DNA of 64,000 bases from Curtobacterium sp. MCJR17_055 (lineage in GTDB: Bacteria; Actinomycetota; Actinomycetes; Actinomycetales; Microbacteriaceae), in NCBI RefSeq assembly GCF_003224335.1, contig NZ_QKLF01000001.1, positions 186,001 through 250,000 on the forward strand, written 5' to 3'. Positions 44,991 to 53,019 of this stretch are shown in pieces (position 1 is the first letter of the stretch; every line of letters starts with the position of its first letter). The translations under genes and the position numbers were made by a program. The notes beneath the pieces were generated by a model. The model was not told where the DNA came from. It was given only the letters and a program-made list of their open reading frames with translations, and made no database searches.

Positions 44991-45788
44991 TCAGGCGGTG
45001 GGGTTCGGCACCGTGTGTGCGTTCGCGCGCACCGACGGGAGCCGCCGGCGGTGCCGGAGGAGCGACCGCGCCTCGCGGAGCCGCCGGTCGATCCCCCACC
45101 GCGTCACGAGCGTCAGGCTCTCGCGCACGATGTTCCCGCTCATCTTCGAGACCCCGAACTCCCGTTCGGTGAACGTGATCGGCGTCTCGACGACCCGCAG
45201 ACCGGCCTCGAGTGCACGCCAGCAGAGGTCGACCTGGAAGCAGTAGCCCTTCGACGCGATGCCGTCGAGGTCGATGCGTCGGAGGGCGTCCGCGGTGAAG
45301 ACGCGGAACCCGCCGGTGGCGTCCCGCACGTCGACGCCGAGCGCGAGCCGCGTGTAGAGGTTGCCGCCGCGTGAGAGGAGCTCCCGGTGCCAGGGCCAGT
45401 TCTTCACGCGCCCGCCGCGCACCCACCGGGAGCCGAGGACGAGGTCGGACGTGTCGGCGAGCTCGGTCATCCACGGCAGGTACTCCGGGTGGTGCGAGCC
45501 GTCGGCGTCCATCTCGACGAGCTTCGCGTACCCGGCGTCGAGCCCCCACGTGAACCCCGCCAGGTAGGCACCGCCGAGGCCGTCCTTGACGGTGCGGTGC
45601 AGGACGTGCACCCGGTCGGTCTCGCCGGCGATGGTGTCGGCGATCTCCCCCGTGCCGTCCGGGGACGCGTCGTCGACGACGAGGACGTGCACGTGCTCGT
45701 CGGTGGCGTCGAGCGTGCGGCGGATGATCGGCCGGATGTTCTCGGCCTCGTCGTACGTGGGGATGATCACGAGGGTGCGGTCGGGCAT
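44991..45788 (-). CDS. Polyprenol-phosphate mannose synthase-like GT2
   Basis: This 265-residue GT2 has the Dpm1/Ppm1 catalytic domain: LVIIPTYDEAENIRPIIRRT, VLVVDDASPDGTGEIAD, VEMDADGSHHPEYLPWM (D-x-D), GSRWVRGG, and a C-terminal GYCFQVDLCWRALEAGLRVV with TEREFGVSKMS. It transfers mannose (or glucose) from a nucleotide sugar to polyprenyl phosphate at the inner face of the membrane. No membrane helix follows, unlike some fused forms. It starts after 18-bp tandem repeats and lies next to sortase, GT39 and GtrA genes, so its product probably feeds this locus. Confidence 0.88.
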   Translation of the reverse strand: MPDRTLVIIPTYDEAENIRPIIRRTLDATDEHVHVLVVDDASPDGTGEIADTIAGETDRVHVLHRTVKDGLGGAYLAGFTWGLDAGYAKLVEMDADGSHHPEYLPWMTELADTSDLVLGSRWVRGGRVKNWPWHRELLSRGGNLYTRLALGVDVRDATGGFRVFTADALRRIDLDGIASKGYCFQVDLCWRALEAGLRVVETPITFTEREFGVSKMSGNIVRESLTLVTRWGIDRRLREARSLLRHRRRLPSVRANAHTVPNPTA

Positions 45789-45820
45789 CGGGTGCTCCTG
45801 TTCGGTGTCCTGCCGGGGTC

Positions 45821-45905
45821 CGGGTCGGGTCGGGTGTCCGCGTCGGGTCGGGTGTCCGCGTCGGGTCGGGTGTCCGGGGCCGGGTCGGGTGTCCGGGGCC
45901 GGGTC
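45821..45905 (-). repeat. About 18-bp tandem repeats before the Dpm1-like gene
   Basis: The unit CGTCGGGTCGGGTGTCCG and close variants (with GGGCCGGGTC) occur about 4-5 times in a row between the stop of the sortase gene and the ribosome site of the mannosyltransferase gene. Some unit lengths are 18 and some 19. This is not a CRISPR: the units are contiguous and have no spacers. Confidence 0.8.
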
Positions 45906-46653
45906 AGTCGTCGACGAGGTCGGCGAAGACGATGAGGTTGTCCGTGTAGTGCCCGGTGGCGGTGTCGAAGGTGCCGTCGCACGTGATGAGCCGCAGCGTC
46001 GGGGTGGGTGTGGTGCCGTAGACGTCACTCGTCGGGAAGGCGCTCTTCGCCGCGCGTTCGGTGCGGTCGACGGCGAAGGTGCGGGTGCTGCCGTCCGTCA
46101 TGGCGACGGCGATGCGGTCACCGGCGACGAGCTCGTCGAGGCGGAAGAAGACCGCGGCGCTCGTCGGGCTGTCGACGTGCCCGGCGATGACGGCCGGGCC
46201 GACCTCGCCCGGCACGATGCCGTCGCTGAACCAGCCGGCGTCGTCCCAGGCCTCGGGCGGGTCGAGTTCGCCGGCGGCCCCGCGGTGGAGGTCCTCCAGG
46301 CCCGCGTCGACCCCGATGGCCGGGATCGACACCCGGGTCGGCGTCGCGTCGGAACGGGCCGCCGGTGCCGCGGGGTCCTGGAACCCGGCGATGTCCCGGT
46401 CGCCGCTCGGCGCGGACGAGGGACCGGGCGCGGACGACGAGGCCGCGGACGGGGTCGCGGTCGGTACGCCGGCTGCTCCGTCGCTCCCGTCATCGGCAGC
46501 CACGGCGACACCCGTCGCCACGGCGCCGGCGGCGACCACGACGGCCACGGCCGCGCTCAGGGCGACCCGGTGCCGGCGGAGCCGCGTGCGCAGTGCCGTC
46601 CCCGCTGCGCCGCCGTCCGGGCGGACGGCGCGACGACCGCGCTGCCCGGTCAC
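45904..46653 (-). CDS. Class E/F-type sortase
   Basis: This 249-residue protein has an N-terminal membrane anchor (about 28-52), a Ser/Pro/Ala-rich spacer (55-105), and a sortase domain. Catalytic His159 is in VIAGHVDSPTSAAVFFRL and Cys225 in TLRLITCDGTFD, followed by HYTDNLIVFA. The class F look comes from the GHVDS and LITCDGTFD motifs. The usual Arg near the end is not obvious (the position often R in YRDN is T). It would attach a protein to the cell wall. Its GTG overlaps the stop of the GH8 gene by four bases. Confidence 0.85.
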   Translation of the reverse strand: MTGQRGRRAVRPDGGAAGTALRTRLRRHRVALSAAVAVVVAAGAVATGVAVAADDGSDGAAGVPTATPSAASSSAPGPSSAPSGDRDIAGFQDPAAPAARSDATPTRVSIPAIGVDAGLEDLHRGAAGELDPPEAWDDAGWFSDGIVPGEVGPAVIAGHVDSPTSAAVFFRLDELVAGDRIAVAMTDGSTRTFAVDRTERAAKSAFPTSDVYGTTPTPTLRLITCDGTFDTATGHYTDNLIVFADLVDD

Positions 46654-47807
46654 GACGTGCCTCCGCCAGCGGTCGCGCACCCGCCGAGCACGTCGGACGT
46701 GAGCATCGTCGCGCCGAGTGCCGCCCACGCGTCGCCGTAGTACGTCGGCGTCGTGGCGGCGGTCCGGTCGGCACGCTCGAGGTCGGCCGCCGCCGCACTC
46801 GTCGACCCGGCGGCCCGTTCGGCCGCGGCCCGGGCGACGTAGGCGAGCGCGCTCCGGTCCCCCGTGACGGCCGTGCCACCGAGGTCGAGCTGCGCCGCGA
46901 GCTCGGTGCTGCGGCGCAGGGTCGGCACCAGGCCGGCGGCGAGGGCCCGGTCGGACGGGGTGCACGCCTCGGCGTACCGGAGCGGCATCCGCATCGCGTC
47001 GTACCCGTACAGGACCCGTGGGTCGGACGCACTCGTGGGCATCGCGTCGACGGCGCCGTCCGGGTGCACCTGCGACCAGTCGCTCGGCAGGTCGGTCTCC
47101 TCGAGGACCGCGGAGGTCACGGCCGTCGACCCACGCTCCAAGGCTGCCCACCGGGCGTCACCGGTCGCGTCCCCGAGGACCCGGTAGGCGGCCGGGGACG
47201 CGTAGGAGGCGTTGTACCGGTACGGGTCGGAGTCCGCCCACGGTCCCGGCAGGAGCACCAGACCGGCGTCGGTCGAGGCGGTCTCGTGGTCGAGCACGGC
47301 GTCGGCCAGCCGCGTGCCGGCAGCCGTGAGACGGTCGTCGCCCCACGTCTTCCCGGCCAGCACGAGCGCCCGGGCCGCGTCGAGGTCGGCGTCGCTCGCG
47401 GACTGCGCGTCCGCCACCCCGCCGTCGGTCGTCCAGCGCCACGCGAGCAGGTGGTCATCGGTGAGGAGGTGCTCCGCCGTCCACGACCAGATCTCGCCGA
47501 AGCGCTCGCGGTCGCCGGCCGCGTACGCGATGAGCAGGCCGTACGCCTGACCCTCGCTGACGGTGTCGTTCCCCTGGTCCTTCCGGACGACCCGGCCGTC
47601 CTCGACGTACCGGTCGAGGAAGTCCGTGCGGAGCTGCTCGGGGGTCCGCGGCCCGCCGGCCGCGGTCGTCGACGTCGGGGTGGAGACGCCGCCGGCCTCC
47701 GGGGCGCGGTCGGACCACGGCTGGACCGCGGCCACGGCGATGCCGCCGGTCACGAGGACCGCGGCGAGCGCGACGGCGGTCACGGGGATCCAGTTCCTGC
47801 GGGTCAT
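46650..47807 (-). CDS. Secreted glycoside hydrolase family 8 (BcsZ-like)
   Basis: This 385-residue protein has an N-terminal signal or anchor (about 7-28) and a GH8 (alpha/alpha)6 barrel. Catalytic Glu85 lies in DTVSEGQAYGLLIA, and Asp139/Asp141 lie in SASDADLDAARALVL. The Trp/Tyr-rich segments (IWSWTAEHLL, LLAWRW) line the glucan cleft. BcsZ-type GH8 enzymes trim cellulose-like polymers next to their synthases, and GH8 members also act on xylan and chitosan. Its place four genes downstream of a GT2 synthase supports a role in trimming the exported glycan. Confidence 0.88.
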   Translation of the reverse strand: MTRRNWIPVTAVALAAVLVTGGIAVAAVQPWSDRAPEAGGVSTPTSTTAAGGPRTPEQLRTDFLDRYVEDGRVVRKDQGNDTVSEGQAYGLLIAYAAGDRERFGEIWSWTAEHLLTDDHLLAWRWTTDGGVADAQSASDADLDAARALVLAGKTWGDDRLTAAGTRLADAVLDHETASTDAGLVLLPGPWADSDPYRYNASYASPAAYRVLGDATGDARWAALERGSTAVTSAVLEETDLPSDWSQVHPDGAVDAMPTSASDPRVLYGYDAMRMPLRYAEACTPSDRALAAGLVPTLRRSTELAAQLDLGGTAVTGDRSALAYVARAAAERAAGSTSAAAADLERADRTAATTPTYYGDAWAALGATMLTSDVLGGCATAGGGTS

Positions 47808-47843
47808 GCTGGCTCGCTCTCTGCTGGGTGGTGGACGTGCGGT

Positions 47844-47906
47844 GTCGGACGGGAGGCCCGGCGGGCGTCCGCCGGTCGGCACACGACGGCCGGGCCTCCT
47901 GTCCGG
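47844..47906. terminator. Repeat-family hairpin after the DUF4397 gene
   Basis: Outer arms CGGACGGGAGGCCCGGC and GCCGGGCCTCCTGTCCG enclose a 29-base centre with further pairing. It lies downstream of the DUF4397 gene and upstream of the GH8 gene, so it probably divides the locus into two transcription units. Confidence 0.75.
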
Positions 47907-47922
47907 GTGGACGTCGGCAGGA

Positions 47923-48741
47923 TCAGCCGAACAACCCGCGGAACACACGGACGACCGCGTGGACCAGGTCGGTCGTCGGCCGCGCGGCGGCCGTGCCGCC
48001 CCCACCGGTCTGCACGCCGCCGGCCGGGGTCTCGGCGGTCGCCGCCGCGTCCGTGACCGGGACGACCGTGAGGTCGCCCTCGCTGTCGTCGAGGACGAAC
48101 AGCGTCGAGACGGTGTTGCCAGCGAGGTCGACGTCGGCGCTGCCGGTCTGGCCGCCACCCGAGATGTCGAGGTCCCACTTGCCGGCGTCGACCGTCGCGT
48201 ACTTCGTCGCGGTGCCGAACGCGGCGTCCGAGGCGATCGCGGTGCCCTCGGCGGTGCTGACGTCGACCGTCTTCGCGGTGGTGGCGGCCTGCACGAGGCG
48301 GAGCTTCGCCTTGCCGTCGCCGGGCTGCTGCAGGTCGTCGGTGAACGCGGCCGTCTTCAGCGCGCTGCTCTTGCCGAACGCCACGACGGTGCTCGCGTCG
48401 CCACCCTGGACGGTGACGTCGGTCGAGATGACCGGCGTCGAGTCCGGCGCGTCGGACGCACGCATGGACAGGACGTACGTGCCGGTCGGGAGCTTCTCGT
48501 AGGGGCTGACCTGGCCGTAGGCGACGTCGTCGAGTTCGAAGACGGTCTTGCCGCCGGACAGGCCGGACAGCTCGACGTCGACGCTCTTGGTGTCCGGGGA
48601 CAGGTGCCCGATGCGGAGCCAGCCCTGGCTGGGCGCGGCGCTCGCGGACTGCGGGGCGAGGCCGACGGTGGCGGCGACGAGGGACGCCGCGAGGGCGCCG
48701 ACGACGACCGTGCGGCGGCGGGTGGGGAGGGAGGCGGTCAT
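47923..48741 (-). CDS. Secreted DUF4397-domain protein
   Basis: This 272-residue protein has a twin-Arg signal peptide (RRRTVVVGALAASL to SASA, about residues 8-36). A DUF4397 beta-sandwich starts with GWLRIGHLSPDTKSVDVELS and includes YVLSMRASDAP, LRLVQAATTAKTVDVS and KWDLDISGGG. The C-terminus has a Gly/Ala/Pro spacer and ends VHAVVRVFRGLFG, an amphipathic rather than an LPxTG-type tail. DUF4397 proteins are often found beside class F sortases in actinobacteria. Its function is unknown; a surface structural protein is a fair guess. Confidence 0.85.
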   Translation of the reverse strand: MTASLPTRRRTVVVGALAASLVAATVGLAPQSASAAPSQGWLRIGHLSPDTKSVDVELSGLSGGKTVFELDDVAYGQVSPYEKLPTGTYVLSMRASDAPDSTPVISTDVTVQGGDASTVVAFGKSSALKTAAFTDDLQQPGDGKAKLRLVQAATTAKTVDVSTAEGTAIASDAAFGTATKYATVDAGKWDLDISGGGQTGSADVDLAGNTVSTLFVLDDSEGDLTVVPVTDAAATAETPAGGVQTGGGGTAAARPTTDLVHAVVRVFRGLFG

Positions 48742-48803
48742 GGTGGTGCTCCTTCGGGTGGGAGGCGTGCTGGGTCGGGTACGGGTGGGGCGGGCCGCGG
48801 GGG

Positions 48804-50792
48804 TCACGGCGCACCCACCTGCGCGATGGTCGGGTCGGTCGCGGACCAGCGGACGGTCAGGGTGTCGCCGTCGCGCTCGATCGACTCCGGACGGTAGGTG
48901 TCCGCCATGGCGTCCAGGGTCTGCTCGGTCGCCGCGGCGGCCCGCACGCTGCTCGCGTGCAGGACGACCTGCCGGAACGTCTGCCCGTCCTCGCCCGGCA
49001 GCGGGGTGAAGCGGTCGACGCCCACGGGACGGTCGGCCAGGACCTGACCGAGGGAGACCACGGCGCGCGGGTCCACCTGGCCGGCGCGGAACTGGGACGC
49101 GGTGCCGGCGTCGGCACGGAGGGCGGGGTTCTCCGCGAGCTCGGTCCCGAGCGTCTTCCGCAGGTCGCTCGCCCTGGTGGCCTCACGCTCGGCCGCTGTC
49201 CGTCCCTGTGCGTTGATGAGCCGGACGTCGACCTGCTGGTTGCCGGTGCCGAACGACGCGACGGTCGTCGAGTTCGCGATCGCCTGCCGCACGTCGGACG
49301 AGGAGGTCCCGCCGGTGCGCATCGAGTCGGTCGTGACGACGTAGTCGGAGTCCTTCCAGCCGTTCGGGGACTGGCGCTCCACGGCTCCGTCGGTGTCGAG
49401 CTTGTAGTACCAGACCACGTTGTTCCGCGCGAAGCCGTCGTCGACCAGGTCGACCCACATGGCGTCGTCGACGAGCAGGCGGGAGCTCTTGTCGACGTTG
49501 TCGCCGATCCAGTCCTGCGCCTGCGCCATCGGTCGGTCGAGGTCGGCGACCAGGAACCCGCGCAGCTGCGTGCCCCAGAGCGGGACGGCGACGACGACGG
49601 CAGCGGCCGTGCCGAGCGCCCAGACCCCGCCGAGCGTGCGACGGCCGGCACCGCGGACCCGGTTCCGGGCGCGGAACGCGGTGGCCCCGGTCACGGCGAG
49701 CACGGCGCGCTCCGCGACGTACGCGACGAGCAGGGCGCCGAACGGCACGAGCATGATCACGTACGGCACCGGCAGGTACCCGTTCGGGCGGAACATGAAC
49801 ACGAGCAGGAAGACGAGCAGCGCGGCGATCGGCCGGACGCGGCGGAGGAACAGACCGACGGCCGCGGCTGCCGAGCCGAGCACGATGAACACCGGGTCGA
49901 GTGCCCACCACTGCGCTGCGGCCTCGTTCGCGAGGCTGCCGCCGGTGAAGACGGAACCGCTCGCCGCACGCGTGCCGAGCTGGTAGGTGATGCCCTCGAG
50001 CAGGCTGACCCGACCGGCACCCGGCAGGAGCTCGCCCTTGACGCCGGCGAGCAGGACGTACGCGCCACCGATCACGGCGAGGACCGCTCCGGCGACGCTG
50101 AGCGTGTACCGACGGGTGCTCGGGTCCGCTCGACGGGCGGCGGTCCAGACGAGGAACGGCAGCGCCAGCAGGAAGGTCTCCTTGCTGAGCACCGCGATCC
50201 CGAAGCACGCGGCGGCGCCGATGAACCCGGCCAGCTGCTGGCGGCGACTCAGCACGAGGACGAAGGCGGCCAGCAGCCACGGGGTGGCGACGTTGTCGAT
50301 GTAGACGGTGCGGTGGTACTGCAGCGCCAGCGGCGAGAGGCCGAAGACGAGCACCGCGGCGGCCGCGGTGGGCCGGGCGGCACCGAGACGGCGGGCGAGC
50401 ACGAAGAGGAGCACGGCGGAGACGGCGGCGAAGAACACCATCGCCTCGCGAGCGGCCTCGACGGCGAACGGGTAGCGGGCGAACGCGCCGGTCAGCTGCG
50501 TGTAGCCGGCGATCTGGACCCAGCCGAGCGGCGGGTGGTCGTACCAGTACGTGTAGTGCGTGATCTCGCCGAGGTGGGTGATCGCCCACGCCTGTGCGGT
50601 GTACGTCCCCTCGTCGTCGATGCGCTGCGGGGTGCCGCCCATGTTCCAGGCCTGCACGACCGCGGCGATCGCGACGACGGGCAGGAGCCAGGCCGCACTC
50701 CGGGCGTGCACGCGGATCCAGGTGCCGAGGCCGGACGAGTCCCGTGTACCGCGGATCGGGATGCCGGTCGTGTCCGTGATGCTGGCGGTCAT
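48804..50792 (-). CDS. GT39-like membrane glycosyltransferase (ArnT/PMT type), copy 1
   Basis: This 662-residue protein has about ten membrane helices in its first 400 residues and a soluble C-terminal half (about 420-662) probably outside the membrane. The first loop has the catalytic D-D-E-G motif in PQRIDDEGTYTAQAWAI, then YWYDHPPLGW and LQYHRTVYIDNVATPWLL, typical of GT39 enzymes that use polyprenyl-phosphate-linked sugars. The soluble part has a repeated DDAMWVDLVDDGFARNNVVW element. A similar second copy lies at 53020-55038. Its ATG overlaps the GT2 stop. Confidence 0.88.
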   Translation of the reverse strand: MTASITDTTGIPIRGTRDSSGLGTWIRVHARSAAWLLPVVAIAAVVQAWNMGGTPQRIDDEGTYTAQAWAITHLGEITHYTYWYDHPPLGWVQIAGYTQLTGAFARYPFAVEAAREAMVFFAAVSAVLLFVLARRLGAARPTAAAAVLVFGLSPLALQYHRTVYIDNVATPWLLAAFVLVLSRRQQLAGFIGAAACFGIAVLSKETFLLALPFLVWTAARRADPSTRRYTLSVAGAVLAVIGGAYVLLAGVKGELLPGAGRVSLLEGITYQLGTRAASGSVFTGGSLANEAAAQWWALDPVFIVLGSAAAAVGLFLRRVRPIAALLVFLLVFMFRPNGYLPVPYVIMLVPFGALLVAYVAERAVLAVTGATAFRARNRVRGAGRRTLGGVWALGTAAAVVVAVPLWGTQLRGFLVADLDRPMAQAQDWIGDNVDKSSRLLVDDAMWVDLVDDGFARNNVVWYYKLDTDGAVERQSPNGWKDSDYVVTTDSMRTGGTSSSDVRQAIANSTTVASFGTGNQQVDVRLINAQGRTAAEREATRASDLRKTLGTELAENPALRADAGTASQFRAGQVDPRAVVSLGQVLADRPVGVDRFTPLPGEDGQTFRQVVLHASSVRAAAATEQTLDAMADTYRPESIERDGDTLTVRWSATDPTIAQVGAP

Positions 50793-52270
50793 CGGTCACC
50801 TCCCGCGGTGGCGCCGACGAGGGTCGGCTCGGGTTCGGTCACGGCCGACGGGAAGCCGACGACCTCGGGCTGGCCGGCACCGCGGTGCTGGCCGGTGTGC
50901 TCGGTCTTCTCCCAGCCGTTCTGCTTTCGGGCGTGCCGGATCACGGCACGGACGGCCGCGGCGGCGAGGAACACCTGGTACGGCACGAGGCCGAGCACGA
51001 GCTTCACGTAGTCGCGGACGCGGACCTTCTCCTTGTAGAGCCGGCCGAACTCGCCGAGCCCGGCGATCTCGACCGCGAGCAGCATGAGCGTCGGCGCGAG
51101 CGGGATGAACGAGATCAGGGCGATCCCGGTGGGCACCTTCACGAACGCGATCATGACCACGCTGAGCGGGATGAGCAGCCCGGTCGCGGCCTGGATGAAC
51201 GGCATGGTGAGCAGGTAGCGGGCGAAGAAGCGCTGCTTGAACGTGGGGAGCTTCTTCCACTCGCCCTTCTCGAGGACCTGCAGGAAGCCCTGGTTCCACC
51301 GGGTGCGCTGCTTCAGGAGCGAGGCGAACGTCGGCGGGGTCTCCTCGCGGGTGACCGCCTCCGGGCTGTACGCGACGACGACCTTGGCGTTGTCGGCCGA
51401 CAGCCGGACGCCGAGCTCGCAGTCCTCGGCGAGGCAGTGCGCGTCCCAGCCGTCCGACCAGTCGAGCCGCTCCTTCGTCACGAAGACGGTGTTGCCGCCG
51501 AGCGGGATGAACTTCGACTCGGCGTGGAAGTGCAGGCGTGACCGGAACCAGAAGTAGTACTCGAGCACGTTGCGGAGCGACCACCAGCTGGACTTGAAGT
51601 TCATGAGCTGCACGCCGCCCTGCACGACGTCGGCGCCGGTCTCCTGGAACCGCGAGTCGACGAGGCTGAGCAGGCGCGGGTAGACCTCGTCCTCGGCGTC
51701 GAACACGCCCACGATGTCGCCGGTCGCGTACTGCAGGGCCAGGTTCATCGCCTTCGGCTTGTTCTTCGGCAGGGTGTCGTCCACCACGACCCGGATGAGC
51801 CCGGGGTGCCGGGCGGCGGCCTCACGCACGACCCGGTCGGTGCCCGGGTCGTCCTCGCCGACGATCGCGATGATCTCGAAGTCGGGGTGGTCCTGGGTGG
51901 CGAGCATGTCGAGCGTCTGCCCCATGACCTCCTCCTCGTGCCGCCCGGGCACGAGGAGCGTGAAGCGGTGCGCGGCCGGTCGCGGCGTCTGGCTGAAGCT
52001 CGTGGCGCGGAGGGCCGAGCGTGAGCGCCAGGCGTGCAGCATCCACCAGAGGGTGGACAGCGCGACCAGGGTCAGCAGCACGGAGATCGCGACGAGCGCC
52101 GAGTAGCCGATCCACTCCCCCAGGGACCAGGCGACGTGCGCGCTCTGCCCCGACCCGCCGGTCGGGACGTCCGTGGTGCCGCGGTTCGGGACGTCCCCCG
52201 GCGTCCCGGCGGGGTCGTTCGGCTGGAGCAGCGGCGCGGCGGCCGCTGTCAGCGTGGTGAGCATGGTCAT
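50789..52270 (-). CDS. Processive GT2, cellulose-synthase type
   Basis: This 493-residue protein has a long low-complexity N-terminus with one or two helices (about 52-78). The GT-A domain (100-330) has the D-x-D motif in VFDAEDEVYP (191-195), E-D-C-E-L (282-286) at the acceptor Asp position, and Q-R-T-R-W (321-325), the Q-x-x-R-W motif of processive synthases. Three or four helices follow (to about 450). There is no PilZ domain. It probably makes a beta-linked glucan-like polymer and passes it through the membrane. It overlaps gtrA and the GT39 gene by four bases each. Confidence 0.88.
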   Translation of the reverse strand: MTMLTTLTAAAAPLLQPNDPAGTPGDVPNRGTTDVPTGGSGQSAHVAWSLGEWIGYSALVAISVLLTLVALSTLWWMLHAWRSRSALRATSFSQTPRPAAHRFTLLVPGRHEEEVMGQTLDMLATQDHPDFEIIAIVGEDDPGTDRVVREAAARHPGLIRVVVDDTLPKNKPKAMNLALQYATGDIVGVFDAEDEVYPRLLSLVDSRFQETGADVVQGGVQLMNFKSSWWSLRNVLEYYFWFRSRLHFHAESKFIPLGGNTVFVTKERLDWSDGWDAHCLAEDCELGVRLSADNAKVVVAYSPEAVTREETPPTFASLLKQRTRWNQGFLQVLEKGEWKKLPTFKQRFFARYLLTMPFIQAATGLLIPLSVVMIAFVKVPTGIALISFIPLAPTLMLLAVEIAGLGEFGRLYKEKVRVRDYVKLVLGLVPYQVFLAAAAVRAVIRHARKQNGWEKTEHTGQHRGAGQPEVVGFPSAVTEPEPTLVGATAGGDR

Positions 52271-52863
52271 TCGGTGGGCTCCTTCGTGCGACGAGCGTCG
52301 GGGGAACGGAAGACGAGGGTCTTGTACGCGGCGAAGCGGAACGCTGTGCCGAGGACGAGACCGACCCCGTTGCCGGCGACGTTGTCGGCGAGGGTGCTGG
52401 TGAGACCGAGGACGTGGTGTGAGACGAGCAGGCAGCCGGCTGCGATCGCGAGCCCGCCGGCGTTCGTGGCGGCGAAGAGCACACCCTCCCGGACCGCCTC
52501 CCGACGGCCGCGGGTGCGCTGCGTCCGGAAGGTGACGAACCGGTTGCCGAGCCAGGCGACCAGGGTGGCGACGACGACCGACACGGCCTTCGCGGTCACG
52601 GCGTGGTCGGCGAGGACGCCGGCACGGAGGACGTTGAAGACGACGAGGTCGACGACGAAGGCGATGAGGCCGACAGCGCCGAAGGTGGCGAGCTCCCGCA
52701 CGGCCCGGGTCAGGCGGACGAGACGGGAGGCCGCCGCAGCGGCCACGGGTGCTGCCGTCGCTCCGGGCGTGACGGCTCCACGGCTGGTGGACGGGTGCGG
52801 GGTCGACGCGGGCGCCACCCCCTGGACGGGTGGCACCAGGACGGGGGTCACTGGTGAGCGCAT
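52267..52863 (-). CDS. GtrA-like polyprenyl-phosphate-sugar flippase
   Basis: This 198-residue protein has a disordered N-terminus (1-60, Pro/Ala/Ser-rich) and a four-helix GtrA domain (70-190). It contains LATFGAVGLIAFVVDLVVFN, AWLGNRFVTFRTQ, and GLVLGTAFRFAAYKTLVFRS, matching GtrA proteins that flip polyprenyl-phosphate sugars to the outer leaflet. The ATG at 52863 sits next to a small hairpin. It begins a four-base-coupled series GtrA-GT2-GT39, which implies that the flipped sugar is used by GT39. Confidence 0.88.
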   Translation of the reverse strand: MRSPVTPVLVPPVQGVAPASTPHPSTSRGAVTPGATAAPVAAAAASRLVRLTRAVRELATFGAVGLIAFVVDLVVFNVLRAGVLADHAVTAKAVSVVVATLVAWLGNRFVTFRTQRTRGRREAVREGVLFAATNAGGLAIAAGCLLVSHHVLGLTSTLADNVAGNGVGLVLGTAFRFAAYKTLVFRSPDARRTKEPTE

Positions 52864-52864
52864 G

Positions 52865-52879
52865 CCCCCGATTCGGGGG
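52865..52879 (-). promoter_or_regulatory. Hairpin at the gtrA start codon
   Basis: CCCCCG-ATT-CGGGGG is a perfect 6-bp stem with a 3-base loop, one base before the gtrA ATG, where the ribosome site would be. It could lower translation initiation of gtrA. Confidence 0.45.
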
Positions 52880-53019
52880 TAACGGGGAGGTGGTTTGGTC
52901 GGGGTACAGGGTTTGCCAGGCCCCTGCCAGTCGCGCGACACGCGCTGTTCATCTGCCATGGCCCGCCACTCCGTCATGTCGAGCGTCCACGGAGGCGCCG
53001 ACGCCCGTGCACGGGGAGG

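Noticed and set aside
45821..45905. CRISPR array
   Set aside because: The units are contiguous, about 18 bp, with no spacers and no cas genes nearby.
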